Below are positions 25,959 to 34,285 of a stretch of 42,559 nt of DNA, piece after piece (the stretch's first letter is position 1; each line of letters starts with the position of its first letter). This DNA is from Anaerolinea sp. (lineage in GTDB: Bacteria > Chloroflexota > Anaerolineae > Anaerolineales > Villigracilaceae), in contig JAIFNG010000138.1 in the NCBI GenBank assembly GCA_020047815.1, forward strand, positions 1 through 42,559, in the 5' to 3' direction. The translations under genes and the position numbers were made by a program. The notes under the pieces are model-generated. The model ran no database searches. It was not told the DNA's origin and worked only from the letters and a program-made list of their open reading frames with translations.

Positions 25959-27212
25959 TTACAGATCCGGTACGCTTTTAAATTCATTCGATACCTTGAC
26001 ATCTTTTTTGAGGAAGAGCAAAAAGCCCAGCAAGCGCAGTCCTGCGCTCACCCACAAGGCGCCGCCGAGTCCGATCCAGTCTGCGAGCCAGGTACCGGCA
26101 AGCGGAGCCACAATCGCTGAGAAATATTGCATGGAATGGACAAGTGACACAAAGGTTGCACTGTACTCCTGTGGGACAGTCTTCATTAACTCATCAAAGA
26201 AAACCAGGTCAAGTCCCGCCTGAAATAGTCCGGCGATGGCTGCATACACAATAATGAGTGGAACCTGCGGAGTGGCAGCCGTCAGGGCAGGATAAAAAAC
26301 CATGCCCAATGTTGTTGCAAGCAGGACGAATCGTCCGCCAAATTTGCGGGATGCCAGAGGCCAGAGGAAATATCCCAGGAGCATGACAATAGTCATCGCC
26401 ATGGTGATCAGACCGATCTGAGAATCCGTGGCCTTCACTTCGCGTACAAGGAACAATGGCATGATGGGCTGACTCAGCACCAACGCAGAATAGTAAACGA
26501 ATTTTTTCAGTGCGAAGGAGGTAAAAGCAGGTGCACCACGAATCAAAGAATAATAATTTCGGGCTGATTCCAAAGCCGATGAGGATGGGCGAAACACGAG
26601 CGGAGTCTGGTCCGGGAGTTTTATTTGATTGGAAAAATAGTAACTGATCAAACCACCGACTGATAATCCCAGGAACATTACTGCATAATTGTACGGGAAT
26701 TGCATCAGATCGATCATGCGGGTTACAAAAAAGGTTCCCACCACTGTGGTGAGTCCAAAAATCGCCCAGCGACGGCTGAGAAGGTTATAGCGTCCTTCAG
26801 GACCGGCCACTGCGTTCATCACCACGGAAAACGCAACTGCCAACGCAGTTTGCGGCAGGGTGGCAAGCGCCCAAATGGCAAGCGTAGCAACGACTGTATA
26901 TTTGCTTGAAAGCACGAAAGTCAGCACACCCGTCAGCGCATAACACGAGATGACGAACAGGCGTGAAAGACTGTACCAGGGAACTATGTTTTGGCGGGTT
27001 TGCAGAAAACGCCCAACAAGGATCGCAAAGATAAGCCCGGTAACACCCGGCATGGAGGTGAGCAAGCCCACTTGAAAATTACTGGCGCCAAGACGTGTTA
27101 GAAAAACAGGCAGGAACGGCGCGGCAACGTTCGAAATACTCACGCCGATGGCGTCAATCTGTACGTAGCGAAAGTTGCGTTTTTGGACTTCCTGTTCGGA
27201 GAGGTTTTGCAT
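25959..27212 (-). CDS. Major facilitator superfamily transporter
   Basis: A 417-aa protein with about 12 transmembrane helices. It begins RYVQIDAIGVSISNVAAPFLPVFLTRLGAS, followed by a GLLTSMPGVTGLIFAILVGRFLQTR loop typical of the MFS motif A region, and a second similar half after about residue 215 (FVYYSALVLSQPIMPLFLVREV). The substrate cannot be deduced. No strong RBS is evident upstream. The 218-base gap before it holds the palindrome TTGACCCGGGTCAA (27385-27398) but no other gene. Confidence 0.85.
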   Translation of the reverse strand: MQNLSEQEVQKRNFRYVQIDAIGVSISNVAAPFLPVFLTRLGASNFQVGLLTSMPGVTGLIFAILVGRFLQTRQNIVPWYSLSRLFVISCYALTGVLTFVLSSKYTVVATLAIWALATLPQTALAVAFSVVMNAVAGPEGRYNLLSRRWAIFGLTTVVGTFFVTRMIDLMQFPYNYAVMFLGLSVGGLISYYFSNQIKLPDQTPLVFRPSSSALESARNYYSLIRGAPAFTSFALKKFVYYSALVLSQPIMPLFLVREVKATDSQIGLITMAMTIVMLLGYFLWPLASRKFGGRFVLLATTLGMVFYPALTAATPQVPLIIVYAAIAGLFQAGLDLVFFDELMKTVPQEYSATFVSLVHSMQYFSAIVAPLAGTWLADWIGLGGALWVSAGLRLLGFLLFLKKDVKVSNEFKSVPDL

Positions 27213-27384
27213 GGGATTGTCACAATATTTCCAGACGTGGATTTCACTGCCAGTTTTTTACATCCAAAGATCACAGTCAAAGTACCTTGATCGAAAATAA
27301 ACCGAAAACTCACCCTGGACCCAACGACAATAGCCCCAAAAATTGTCCATCAAGAAATCTCCATTTCTGAGGTTTCGCCATTTT

Positions 27385-27398
27385 TTGACCCGGGTCAA
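27385..27398. promoter_or_regulatory. Perfect 14-bp palindrome upstream of the MFS gene
   Basis: TTGACCCGGGTCAA lies between the nucleosidase stop (27431) and the MFS start (27212). No T-run follows on the minus strand, so an operator is more likely than a terminator. The binding protein is unknown. Confidence 0.35.
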
Positions 27399-27430
27399 TG
27401 ATCAATTTCTCGAACATGGTCATGGGAGCA

Positions 27431-28159
27431 TTATTCCACGCCATCCAGCCAGGTGGGGAGTTGCTGAAACAATTCACACATGACGGTTTTTGTGCGCTCG
27501 TGGAAAATTTCGATTTTCCCATAAGCTTCTCCGCCATCACTGCCGACCAGGTCTGTGACCCCACGGAAAATCAATAGACGGGTGTTGTTCTGTTTGGCCA
27601 CCCATGCAATTGCCCCTGATTCCCAGTCCGCGGCAACGGCACCAAATTTCTCGATCAGCATGGGGATATCCTCAACAATAATGTCGCGGTCGGCAGAGAC
27701 CAACAAACCACGAACGATCTTTGGGCGACTATTGTCCACACGATCCACTATACACCGTCCGTCGTCGATCCAGGAAAGATCGATCTCAGTTGAATAATGT
27801 TCGATCGCCTCATCACCATCTCCCATTTGCTCAATGATATCGTAAACCAGGGTCCGCTGCACCAGTATGATCGTACCAGCCTCGATCCGCCCCACAAACC
27901 CGCCACAGGTTCCCAAATTAATGAGAAGATCCGGCTGAAAATGATCAACTGCGTATTGTGCTGTTGCCGCCGCTGAAATTTTGCCCCAACCACCGTGGAT
28001 GAGCGTCGCAGACCGAAGCCATTGCCCTGAGCCTGCCAAAGGTTCAAAGGTTAGGTCTGCAAATTCTCCGAATGGGTAATGTTGAACCTCAAGGTTTGGA
28101 TACAATTCCTTTACAGCGCACCATTCAGAATTTGCTGAAATGATGATAACTGTGTTCAA
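27431..28159 (-). CDS. Nucleoside phosphorylase-fold protein (MTA/SAH nucleosidase-like)
   Basis: A 242-aa PNP_UDP-family protein that probably removes the base from 5'-methylthioadenosine, S-adenosylhomocysteine or a related nucleoside. Motifs: [10 protein letters not shown] (residues 79-88, Cys in place of the usual Ala), [16 protein letters not shown] near 172 (the usual VDMEGAA is modified), and FRGVTDLVG near 198. The changes in the second motif suggest a variant substrate. It overlaps pncC by 4 bases (ATGA at 28156-28159), indicating coupled translation. Confidence 0.78.
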   Translation of the reverse strand: MNTVIIISANSEWCAVKELYPNLEVQHYPFGEFADLTFEPLAGSGQWLRSATLIHGGWGKISAAATAQYAVDHFQPDLLINLGTCGGFVGRIEAGTIILVQRTLVYDIIEQMGDGDEAIEHYSTEIDLSWIDDGRCIVDRVDNSRPKIVRGLLVSADRDIIVEDIPMLIEKFGAVAADWESGAIAWVAKQNNTRLLIFRGVTDLVGSDGGEAYGKIEIFHERTKTVMCELFQQLPTWLDGVE

Positions 28160-28641
28160 CTCAATTTTCCTTCGAGATAATCCACTACAAATTGAAGCGC
28201 GGCTTCAGAGGAATAGTGTTTATTATGAAGGCGGTCACCGTCCCAAACAAAGTGACGAGTCCACTCACCTGTGCCTGTCACAAGCCCGAACCAGGTTGTG
28301 CCGACAGGTTTTTCGGGCAATCCGCCGGTGGGTCCCGCAATACCACTGACCGAGATACCTATGTCAGCGTTAAACACTTTTCGCGCTCCGTGTGCCATTT
28401 CAAGCACAGTCTCCGCGCTCACTGCGCCATATGTATTTAGCGTTTCCCATGAGACACCAAGCAAATTGACTTTGGCTTCATAGGCATAAGCCACGACACT
28501 ACCAGGAAAATATTCCGACGAACCTGATACATTGGTAATTCGATCTGCGACCAGCCCGCCTGTACAGGACTCGGCGGCAGCAAGTGTTAAGCCGCGCGCG
28601 TGCATCATTTCGCGCAACAGCTCTTCAAGCATGATTGTCAT
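28156..28641 (-). CDS. pncC: Nicotinamide-nucleotide amidase / CinA C-terminal domain protein
   Basis: A 161-aa single-domain CinA-C protein, expected to deamidate NMN to nicotinate mononucleotide in the NAD cycle. Signature motifs: [21 protein letters not shown] (residues about 17-37, catalytic Ser in the SCTGG motif), [36 protein letters not shown] and [13 protein letters not shown]. The frame is open to 28785 but GAGGAG stands 6 nt before the ATG at 28641, which is chosen. It lacks the N-terminal COG1058 domain of full-length CinA. It is followed by the nucleosidase gene. Confidence 0.88.
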   Translation of the reverse strand: MTIMLEELLREMMHARGLTLAAAESCTGGLVADRITNVSGSSEYFPGSVVAYAYEAKVNLLGVSWETLNTYGAVSAETVLEMAHGARKVFNADIGISVSGIAGPTGGLPEKPVGTTWFGLVTGTGEWTRHFVWDGDRLHNKHYSSEAALQFVVDYLEGKLS

Positions 28642-28665
28642 TGAAATCTCCTCAAACGTCGTCAA

Positions 28666-28698
28666 ATTATACTTCGTGTAAAAGTGACAGTCACTGTC
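28666..28698 (-). promoter_or_regulatory. pncC promoter with overlapping palindrome
   Basis: On the minus strand, -10 TATAAT (28671-28666) and -35 GTGACT (28694-28689) are 17 nt apart. The palindrome GACAGTCACTGTC (28686-28698) covers the -35, and another GACAGTGACA copy lies at 28804-28813. This resembles a repressor operator. Confidence 0.5.
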
Positions 28699-28824
28699 TT
28701 CAGCTTTCCCACACTCGCTCTTGTTCATGTCCGCTACATGACATATGGATTCCAGCCTGCGCCCAATGCAACAGCGCTCATCCATGGAATTTAATATGAA
28801 GTAGACAGTGACAATTTAAATATA

Positions 28825-28873
28825 CTTAAAAAAACACGCCTCCCAAGGCGTGAATGACATGGGAGGCGTGTTT
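28825..28873 (-). terminator. Intrinsic terminator after the Yip1-domain gene
   Basis: A perfect 14-bp stem AAACACGCCTCCCA / TGGGAGGCGTGTTT (28832-28845, 28860-28873) with a 14-base loop is followed on the minus strand by a run of seven Ts (28831-28825). It begins 20 bases after the stop at 28893. Confidence 0.9.
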
Positions 28874-28892
28874 CTATTTTTTGATGCCCGGA

Positions 28893-29615
28893 TCATGGGG
28901 AAAACTGTAAACCTTGATTAATGTCGTTAAACACGTCGCCGATCACGGGGCCCAACAGGGTGAGACTTAAAATTACAACACAGGCGCAGATAAGGAGGAC
29001 CAGGAACCCCGGCAACAACACCGACCCAGCCGCCGGTCCCCAACCAAAGCGATTCACAGCCTTGACTGCTGTAATTTGCAAAAACAAAGCGTAAAAGCCC
29101 AAACCTGCGCCGAGTAAACCAGTGCAAACAGCACCATAAGGCACAAGACTCAAGGGCAGTAACACAACCGAAACCAGGGTGAATGGCATTGAAATTGCCG
29201 CAATCGCATAAACCAATTTGTCATAAGAGCCTGTTCCCCCAAAAAGTTTTGCGATCCACTGGATGATGGCAACTCCCAGAGCGAAGAATAAAACCGATAG
29301 CGCGCCGGCAATGGGGGCAGCGCAAACCGCGCCAACCACGACCCCGACAGTGGAACCCTCAAAAACACTTTGTTCGCCCAGGGTCCTGGTCACCGTGGCT
29401 GCCTGTACAAACCCATTAACGACGGCCGACAAAGTCCCTGCAAAAAACATCCAGATATAAGCCGTCTTGGGCTGGGCGTCCGGATGCTCTGTGATGTCCA
29501 CAAAGGTCTGCTCATTCGGTTGGGTGACAGCCTTGATCCAAACAGGGATCCAGCCCGCGGGTGCAGGTGCGCCAGCCGAAGGGGGCATAACCGGCATATT
29601 ATCAAACTCACTCAT
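28893..29615 (-). CDS. Yip1-domain membrane protein
   Basis: A 240-aa protein with a Pro/Ala-rich cytoplasmic N-terminus (about 1-30) and about five to six transmembrane helices from residue 50, arranged as in Yip1/YIF1-type domains (TAYIWMFFAGTLSAVVNGFVQA; FYALFLQITAVKAVNRFGWG near 177). Bacterial members are poorly characterised membrane proteins. AAGGAGG gives a strong RBS. It is monocistronic and ends in a clear terminator. Confidence 0.72.
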   Translation of the reverse strand: MSEFDNMPVMPPSAGAPAPAGWIPVWIKAVTQPNEQTFVDITEHPDAQPKTAYIWMFFAGTLSAVVNGFVQAATVTRTLGEQSVFEGSTVGVVVGAVCAAPIAGALSVLFFALGVAIIQWIAKLFGGTGSYDKLVYAIAAISMPFTLVSVVLLPLSLVPYGAVCTGLLGAGLGFYALFLQITAVKAVNRFGWGPAAGSVLLPGFLVLLICACVVILSLTLLGPVIGDVFNDINQGLQFSP

Positions 29616-29739
29616 TGAACTTCCTCCTTATATGGATAATTTGCATGGATTCTAATTGGAAAGGGGGAAAAATCAACAGTCCTTTGGGGGCATATTGACT
29701 TCCATTAGCTTCTGTCAAGCATCCCGAATTTTTCTAATT

Positions 29740-29745
29740 TATAAT
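29740..29745 (+). promoter_or_regulatory. uvrC -10 box, leaderless-type start
   Basis: TATAAT at 29740-29745 lies only 8 nt before the uvrC ATG, with no Shine-Dalgarno between. The transcript would start at or near the ATG, that is, be leaderless. No good -35 is visible. Confidence 0.5.
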
Positions 29746-29753
29746 TACCTCCA

Positions 29754-31637
29754 ATGGAAATCCCTGAGAAACTGCAAGGCATACTTGCCACACTTCCTGC
29801 CAAGCCAGGTTGTTATATTTACCGCAACGCTGAAGGAACGATCATTTACGTCGGCAAAGCCATCAGCCTGAAGAACCGTGTCCGGTCTTATTTTCATGCC
29901 GATTCAAGTCACGACTCGAAGACCCGCCGCTTGACGCGGGATATCGCGGATATTGAGTGGATCGTGGTTGGTTCGGAATTGGAGGCGCTAATTCTTGAGA
30001 TGAACCTCATCAAGAAGCACCGCCCCAAATACAATATACGTCTCAAGGATGACAAGCGTTACCCATACATAAGAATCCATTGGAATGAGCCATTCCCCAA
30101 AGTGACCGTCACGCGGCAGATGATCGAAGACGGCTCGCGGTATTTTGGCCCGTACACCTCCGCCTGGGCGGTCTATCAGACATTGGATGCCCTGCGGCGG
30201 ATCTTTCCTTATCTGACATGTGACCGTGATATCACAGGGCTTGACAAACGCGCCTGCCTGTATTTTGACATCAAGCTGTGCATTGCCCCCTGTATCGGGT
30301 CTGCCACCCAGGAGGGATACCGCCAGATGATCTCCGACCTGATGAATTTTCTCAGCGGGCACAGTGAAGAGATCGTGACCCGACTTGAGAGTGAAATGCT
30401 CAAAGCCTCGGAGGAAATGCGCTTTGAAAAAGCCGCCACCCTGCGCGATCAGTTGAAAGCCATCACAACCGTCATTGAAAGGCAAAAAATAGTCTTTGCA
30501 TCCGATTATAAAGATTCAGACGTGCTGGCAATGGCACGCACAGACGGCGAAGCCTGTGTACAGATCTTCTTTATTCGGGGCGGAAAACTGATCGGACGCG
30601 AATATTTTATCCTCGAAGGCACCGAAGATACAGCCGACCAGCAAGTAATGACCGAATTCGTCAAACAATTCTATACAGAAGCCGCAAACATTCCAGAGCA
30701 AGTAATGATTCCGGAGGAAATAGAGATCGAAGAGGCAAAGATCATTGGGCAGTGGCTAAGGTCAAAACGGGGCGGACAGAAAGTGGAATTATTCGTACCG
30801 AAGGATGGTCAACCGCACGACCTGGTTGAGATGGCCGCTGAGAACGCGTCCGAAACATTGCAAGCTCTGCGCGCACAATGGCAGGCTGATGCCCACAAAC
30901 AGGAGCAGGCGCTCGGTGAATTACAATCCGCCTTGAAGTTATCTGCGCCTCCCAACCGCATCGAGTGTTATGATGTCAGTCATACACAGGGCGTGGCTAC
31001 TGTCGGTGCGATGATCGTGTTTGAACAGGGCACCCCCGCCAAAAACCTGTACCGTAAATTCAACATTGACAGCACCAGCATCGGCGCGCCGGACGACTTT
31101 GCATCCATGGAGGAAATGTTAATGCGAAGATTCAAAAGGTGGCATGCTTCGACAGAGCTTGGCGAGAGTCAAGTCCCAGGGGCAAAGCCTGATGCGTCCT
31201 TCTCCTTCCTGCCCGATCTGATCATCATTGATGGCGGGAAAGGTCAGCTGAGTCGCGTGGTAAAAGTCCTCGAACAATTTGGGATATTTGATAAAGTGCC
31301 TGTGGTTGGGCTTGCCAAACAGGAGGAGGAAATTTTCTTCCCATACAACAGTCAGCCGTTGATCCTGCCGCGTCATTCACAAGGGCTGTACCTGGTACAG
31401 CGAATCCGGGACGAGGCGCATCGCTACGGAATAACAGCACATCGCGCGCGGCGTTCCAAACAGGGGATGGCATCCCAATTGGATTCCATTCCCGGTATTG
31501 GACCCACACGCAGGAAAGCGCTCTTGAAACATTTCGGATCCATGGATAAGATTAAGGAAGCCAGTATTGAAGATCTATCCGCAGTGAAAGGCATGAATCA
31601 AAGTGCAGCGGAATCAGTCAAGACACATTTGGAATAA
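29754..31637 (+). CDS. uvrC: UvrABC excinuclease subunit C
   Basis: Makes the dual incisions of nucleotide excision repair. The 627-aa protein has the GIY-YIG nuclease (residues 14-95, GCYIYRNAEG…IIYVGKAISLKNRVRSYF), a Cys-rich FDIKLCIAPCIG loop, a UVR motif near 205-240, the RNase H-like C-terminal nuclease (IECYDVSHTQG near 403, PDLIIIDGGKGQLS near 485), and tandem HhH (GIGPTRRKALLKHFGS near 580). The linker at 463-480 contains an insert that reads like repeat-derived DNA (31143-31175). It is followed 29 bases later by a response-regulator gene. Confidence 0.96.
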   Translation: MEIPEKLQGILATLPAKPGCYIYRNAEGTIIYVGKAISLKNRVRSYFHADSSHDSKTRRLTRDIADIEWIVVGSELEALILEMNLIKKHRPKYNIRLKDDKRYPYIRIHWNEPFPKVTVTRQMIEDGSRYFGPYTSAWAVYQTLDALRRIFPYLTCDRDITGLDKRACLYFDIKLCIAPCIGSATQEGYRQMISDLMNFLSGHSEEIVTRLESEMLKASEEMRFEKAATLRDQLKAITTVIERQKIVFASDYKDSDVLAMARTDGEACVQIFFIRGGKLIGREYFILEGTEDTADQQVMTEFVKQFYTEAANIPEQVMIPEEIEIEEAKIIGQWLRSKRGGQKVELFVPKDGQPHDLVEMAAENASETLQALRAQWQADAHKQEQALGELQSALKLSAPPNRIECYDVSHTQGVATVGAMIVFEQGTPAKNLYRKFNIDSTSIGAPDDFASMEEMLMRRFKRWHASTELGESQVPGAKPDASFSFLPDLIIIDGGKGQLSRVVKVLEQFGIFDKVPVVGLAKQEEEIFFPYNSQPLILPRHSQGLYLVQRIRDEAHRYGITAHRARRSKQGMASQLDSIPGIGPTRRKALLKHFGSMDKIKEASIEDLSAVKGMNQSAAESVKTHLE

Positions 31638-31666
31638 CCAAAATCAAGAAGAAGAGAGTTTAATAA

Positions 31667-32044
31667 ATGAAACTGGTCTGGATCGTTGACGATGACGAGG
31701 AAATGGGACGAGCAATTGGTTTGATGCTCGGACTGCTGGAATGCGAGACAAGGTATTTTTTTCATCCGCGCGCTGCCGCACAGGCACTTCTGGCAGGCGG
31801 AAGACCTGACCTGATGGTTCTTGACATCAACATGCCCGAAGTCAGCGGATTGGACCTGCTGGAATTTCTACGCCGCCGCAAAGAGTGGAAAAACCTGCCT
31901 GTCGTGATGTTATCCTCCGAGGCTGCAGATATCATGGTGGATAAAGCCATGCAGCTGGGCGCGGATGGATACGTGATGAAGCCTGTTACAATTGAAGAAC
32001 TTGAAAAGGTGATGTCACAAGCCTTTTATAAACATATCATTTAA
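31667..32044 (+). CDS. Single-domain response regulator
   Basis: A 125-aa CheY-like receiver with no output domain. Acidic pocket DDDEE (residues 7-11), phosphoacceptor Asp in LMVLDINMP (about 53), Ser in VVMLSSEA (about 82) and Lys in YVMKPV (about 105) are all present. AAGAAGAGAG precedes the ATG. It is downstream of uvrC and likely co-transcribed. No partner kinase is adjacent; the orphan histidine kinase elsewhere in the window is NarL-type and not an obvious match. Confidence 0.92.
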   Translation: MKLVWIVDDDEEMGRAIGLMLGLLECETRYFFHPRAAAQALLAGGRPDLMVLDINMPEVSGLDLLEFLRRRKEWKNLPVVMLSSEAADIMVDKAMQLGADGYVMKPVTIEELEKVMSQAFYKHII

Positions 32045-32050
32045 GTGAGT

Positions 32051-32197
32051 ATGGAAATGACTGGAAAAATCGTAAAAAATAAAAAACAAACAAAAAACAC
32101 GGAAAATTCCCAAAACAGAACAGCGCAAATCATGTTCGCGATGTTTGCGATCATCCTGATCCTCTCGATGGTGCTATCGGCAGTGACTACATATTAA
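32051..32197 (+). CDS. Small 48-aa membrane protein
   Basis: A short ORF starting 6 bases after the response-regulator stop. Residues 1-25 are polar and Lys/Asn-rich (GKIVKNKKQTKNTENSQNR) and residues 26-45 form one hydrophobic helix (IMFAMFAIILILSMVLSAV), the layout of a single-pass membrane peptide with a cytoplasmic head. The upstream spacing gives only a weak RBS; the Met at residue 3 is an alternative start. The function is unknown. Confidence 0.5.
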   Translation: MEMTGKIVKNKKQTKNTENSQNRTAQIMFAMFAIILILSMVLSAVTTY

Positions 32198-32213
32198 GTG
32201 CATTATGCATTGG

Positions 32214-32248
32214 TATAATAGCGCCCGCGCGGCTCGAAGCCGCGTTTT
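32214..32248 (+). promoter_or_regulatory. prfA upstream -10 box and GC-rich hairpin
   Basis: TGG-TATAAT (extended -10, 32214-32219) stands 111 nt before prfA. Right after it lies the hairpin CGCGGC-TCGAA-GCCGCG (32228-32244) with TTTT behind. The hairpin may terminate the uvrC/response-regulator transcript or sit at the 5' end of the prfA mRNA. A 21-codon ORF (ATG 32280) overlaps the prfA start and could be a leader peptide. Confidence 0.4.
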
Positions 32249-32329
32249 ATTTCGCGCATTTTCATCAAAAGCAGTCGTTATGGGAGATAAACCCTCTGGC
32301 GGCATATACCGCATCGAATGGATTAAAAC

Positions 32330-33406
32330 ATGCTTGAAAAACTAAAAGCAATCGAAGAAAGATATGAACAACTGGGCGATGAACTGCTGGATCCGTCACT
32401 CAACTATCAACGCGCTGGTGAAATCAACAAAGAACGCGTTGACCTTGAACCGCTCATCCTGAAGGCACGCGAATACCGTCAGTCTGTGAAAGGTTATGAG
32501 GAAGCCAAAGCCCTCATAATTTCAGAAAATGATGGGGAGATGATCGCGCTGGCAAAAGCTGATGTGGACGACCTCGGTCCAAAGATCGAATCGCTCGAAA
32601 AAGAGATCAGAGGCATGCTTGTGCCAAAAGACCCACGTGATGACAGGAACGTCATCTTCGAAATCCGAGCGGGTGCCGGCGGTGACGAAGCAGCCCTCTT
32701 TGCAGCAGATCTGTTCCGCATGTATACCCGCTATGTGGATGGTAAACGCTGGAAGGTCGAGCTAATGTCTGAGAGTACCATCGGCGTGGGCGGATTCAAG
32801 GAAGTGATCTTTGAAGTCAAAGGCAAGGGGGCATACTCAAAGTTGAAATATGAGTCGGGTGTGCATCGCGTTCAACGCGTGCCAACCACTGAGTCACAGG
32901 GACGAATTCACACCTCCACCGCAACCGTAACTGTGCTGGCAGAAGTGGACGATGTGGAAGTGGATATCCCTGAAACGGACATCACCATTGAGGTCTATCG
33001 ATCCTCTGGTGCGGGTGGACAGAATGTGCAGAAAAACTCCACCGCTGTACGTTTGTATCACAAGCCGACAGGCATGATCGTCACCTGTCAGGATGAACGG
33101 TCACAACTGCAAAACAAACTCCGCGCCTTGAGCATTCTACGCGCGCGCCTGTATGAAATTGAAGAACAAAAACGCCGCACCGAACTTGAAGCTGACCGCC
33201 GCTCACAGGTTGGGTCTGGAGATCGTTCGGAAAAGATCCGCACCTATAATTATCCACAGAACCGTGTCACTGACCATCGTATTGGCTATTCAAGTTACAA
33301 CCTGCCCGCCGTCATGGACGGGGCAATAGACCAGTTCATTGACGAACTCTCAACCCAGGATGAAGCCGATAAACTTGCCTCCTCTGGCATGGAAGATGAT
33401 GAATAA
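32330..33406 (+). CDS. prfA: Peptide chain release factor 1
   Basis: Terminates translation at UAA/UAG. The 358-aa protein carries the class I GGQ motif in SSGAGGQNVQK (about residue 230) and the RF1 discriminator P-x-T as VPTTESQG (about 186), rather than the RF2 SPF. The N-terminal coiled coil and the conserved HRVQRVP and DHRIGYSSYNLP segments match. No strong RBS precedes the ATG. It is followed 9 bases later by prmC, which methylates its GGQ glutamine; the prfA-prmC-tsaC order is common in bacteria. Confidence 0.95.
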   Translation: MLEKLKAIEERYEQLGDELLDPSLNYQRAGEINKERVDLEPLILKAREYRQSVKGYEEAKALIISENDGEMIALAKADVDDLGPKIESLEKEIRGMLVPKDPRDDRNVIFEIRAGAGGDEAALFAADLFRMYTRYVDGKRWKVELMSESTIGVGGFKEVIFEVKGKGAYSKLKYESGVHRVQRVPTTESQGRIHTSTATVTVLAEVDDVEVDIPETDITIEVYRSSGAGGQNVQKNSTAVRLYHKPTGMIVTCQDERSQLQNKLRALSILRARLYEIEEQKRRTELEADRRSQVGSGDRSEKIRTYNYPQNRVTDHRIGYSSYNLPAVMDGAIDQFIDELSTQDEADKLASSGMEDDE

Positions 33407-33415
33407 AGTTTTTGC

Positions 33416-34285
33416 ATGAAAATTCAAGCCTTGCTCCCGGCAGCGGTCCATAAGATCGAGACGTTCAGTGACACACCCCAACTCGACGCGCAGGTTTTGC
33501 TGGCCCACATCATCCAAAAACCACGCGCCTGGATCATGGCACACCCTGAATATGATATGGAAATCGAAGAGCAGGCTCAATTTAATATTGCAGTAATAAA
33601 ACTGTCAGCGGGTGAACCACTACCTTACGTGCTGGGGAAATGGGAATTTTTTGGTCTTGAATTCGACATCACAAAAGATGTCCTGATTCCCCGCCCTGAA
33701 ACTGAATTACTGGTTGAAAAAGCAATCAACTGGCTTCAAGCTAATCCTGATAGGCGAGCTGTGGCAGACATTGGCACAGGTTCCGGTGCAATCGCCGTCT
33801 CCATTGCAAAACACATCCCCGACGCCCGCATTATTGCCACCGATATTTCCCCTGCCGCGCTTGAAGTCGCAAAACACAATGCAGAAAAATTCAATGTACA
33901 GGATCAGATCGAATTTGTTGAATGTGACCTGCTTCCAGGGTCGATTGTTCAAGATCAGAGGTCTGATCTTACCGCTTTCACTTTTGACCTGGTCTGCTCC
34001 AACCCACCCTACATCTCCAGTGATACCCTGCGTGGACTTCCCATCTTTGGGCGCGAACCCATCCTGGCACTCGATGGCGGCACAGACGGACTCGACATCT
34101 ATCGGCGCCTTTTCAAACTCCTGCCCAATTCCATAATGCCGTATGGAATCATTCTGCTTGAGACCGAAGCCACGCTTGGTATACAGGCACTCAACCTCGC
34201 ATATGATTCATTCTCCGATGCCAGCATCCATTTATATCAAGACCTCGCAGGACATGACCGCCTGTTGGAAATCATGCTTTTATGA
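33416..34285 (+). CDS. prmC: Release-factor glutamine N5-methyltransferase
   Basis: Transfers methyl from SAM to the GGQ glutamine of RF1/RF2. The 289-aa protein has an N-terminal helical domain with LDAQVLLAHIIQ, the linker IPRPETELLVE (about 91-101), SAM motif VADIGTGSGAIAVSIA (116-131) and the catalytic SNPPYI (195-200). Between motif IV and NPPY sits an unusual QDQRSDLTAFT segment encoded by a perfect DNA palindrome (33951-33970). It overlaps tsaC by 4 bases (ATGA at 34282). Confidence 0.95.
   Translation: MKIQALLPAAVHKIETFSDTPQLDAQVLLAHIIQKPRAWIMAHPEYDMEIEEQAQFNIAVIKLSAGEPLPYVLGKWEFFGLEFDITKDVLIPRPETELLVEKAINWLQANPDRRAVADIGTGSGAIAVSIAKHIPDARIIATDISPAALEVAKHNAEKFNVQDQIEFVECDLLPGSIVQDQRSDLTAFTFDLVCSNPPYISSDTLRGLPIFGREPILALDGGTDGLDIYRRLFKLLPNSIMPYGIILLETEATLGIQALNLAYDSFSDASIHLYQDLAGHDRLLEIMLL

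Noticed and set aside
27310..27564. 84-codon minus frame overlapping the nucleosidase 3' end
   Set aside because: It overlaps the conserved nucleosidase gene out of frame and has no RBS.
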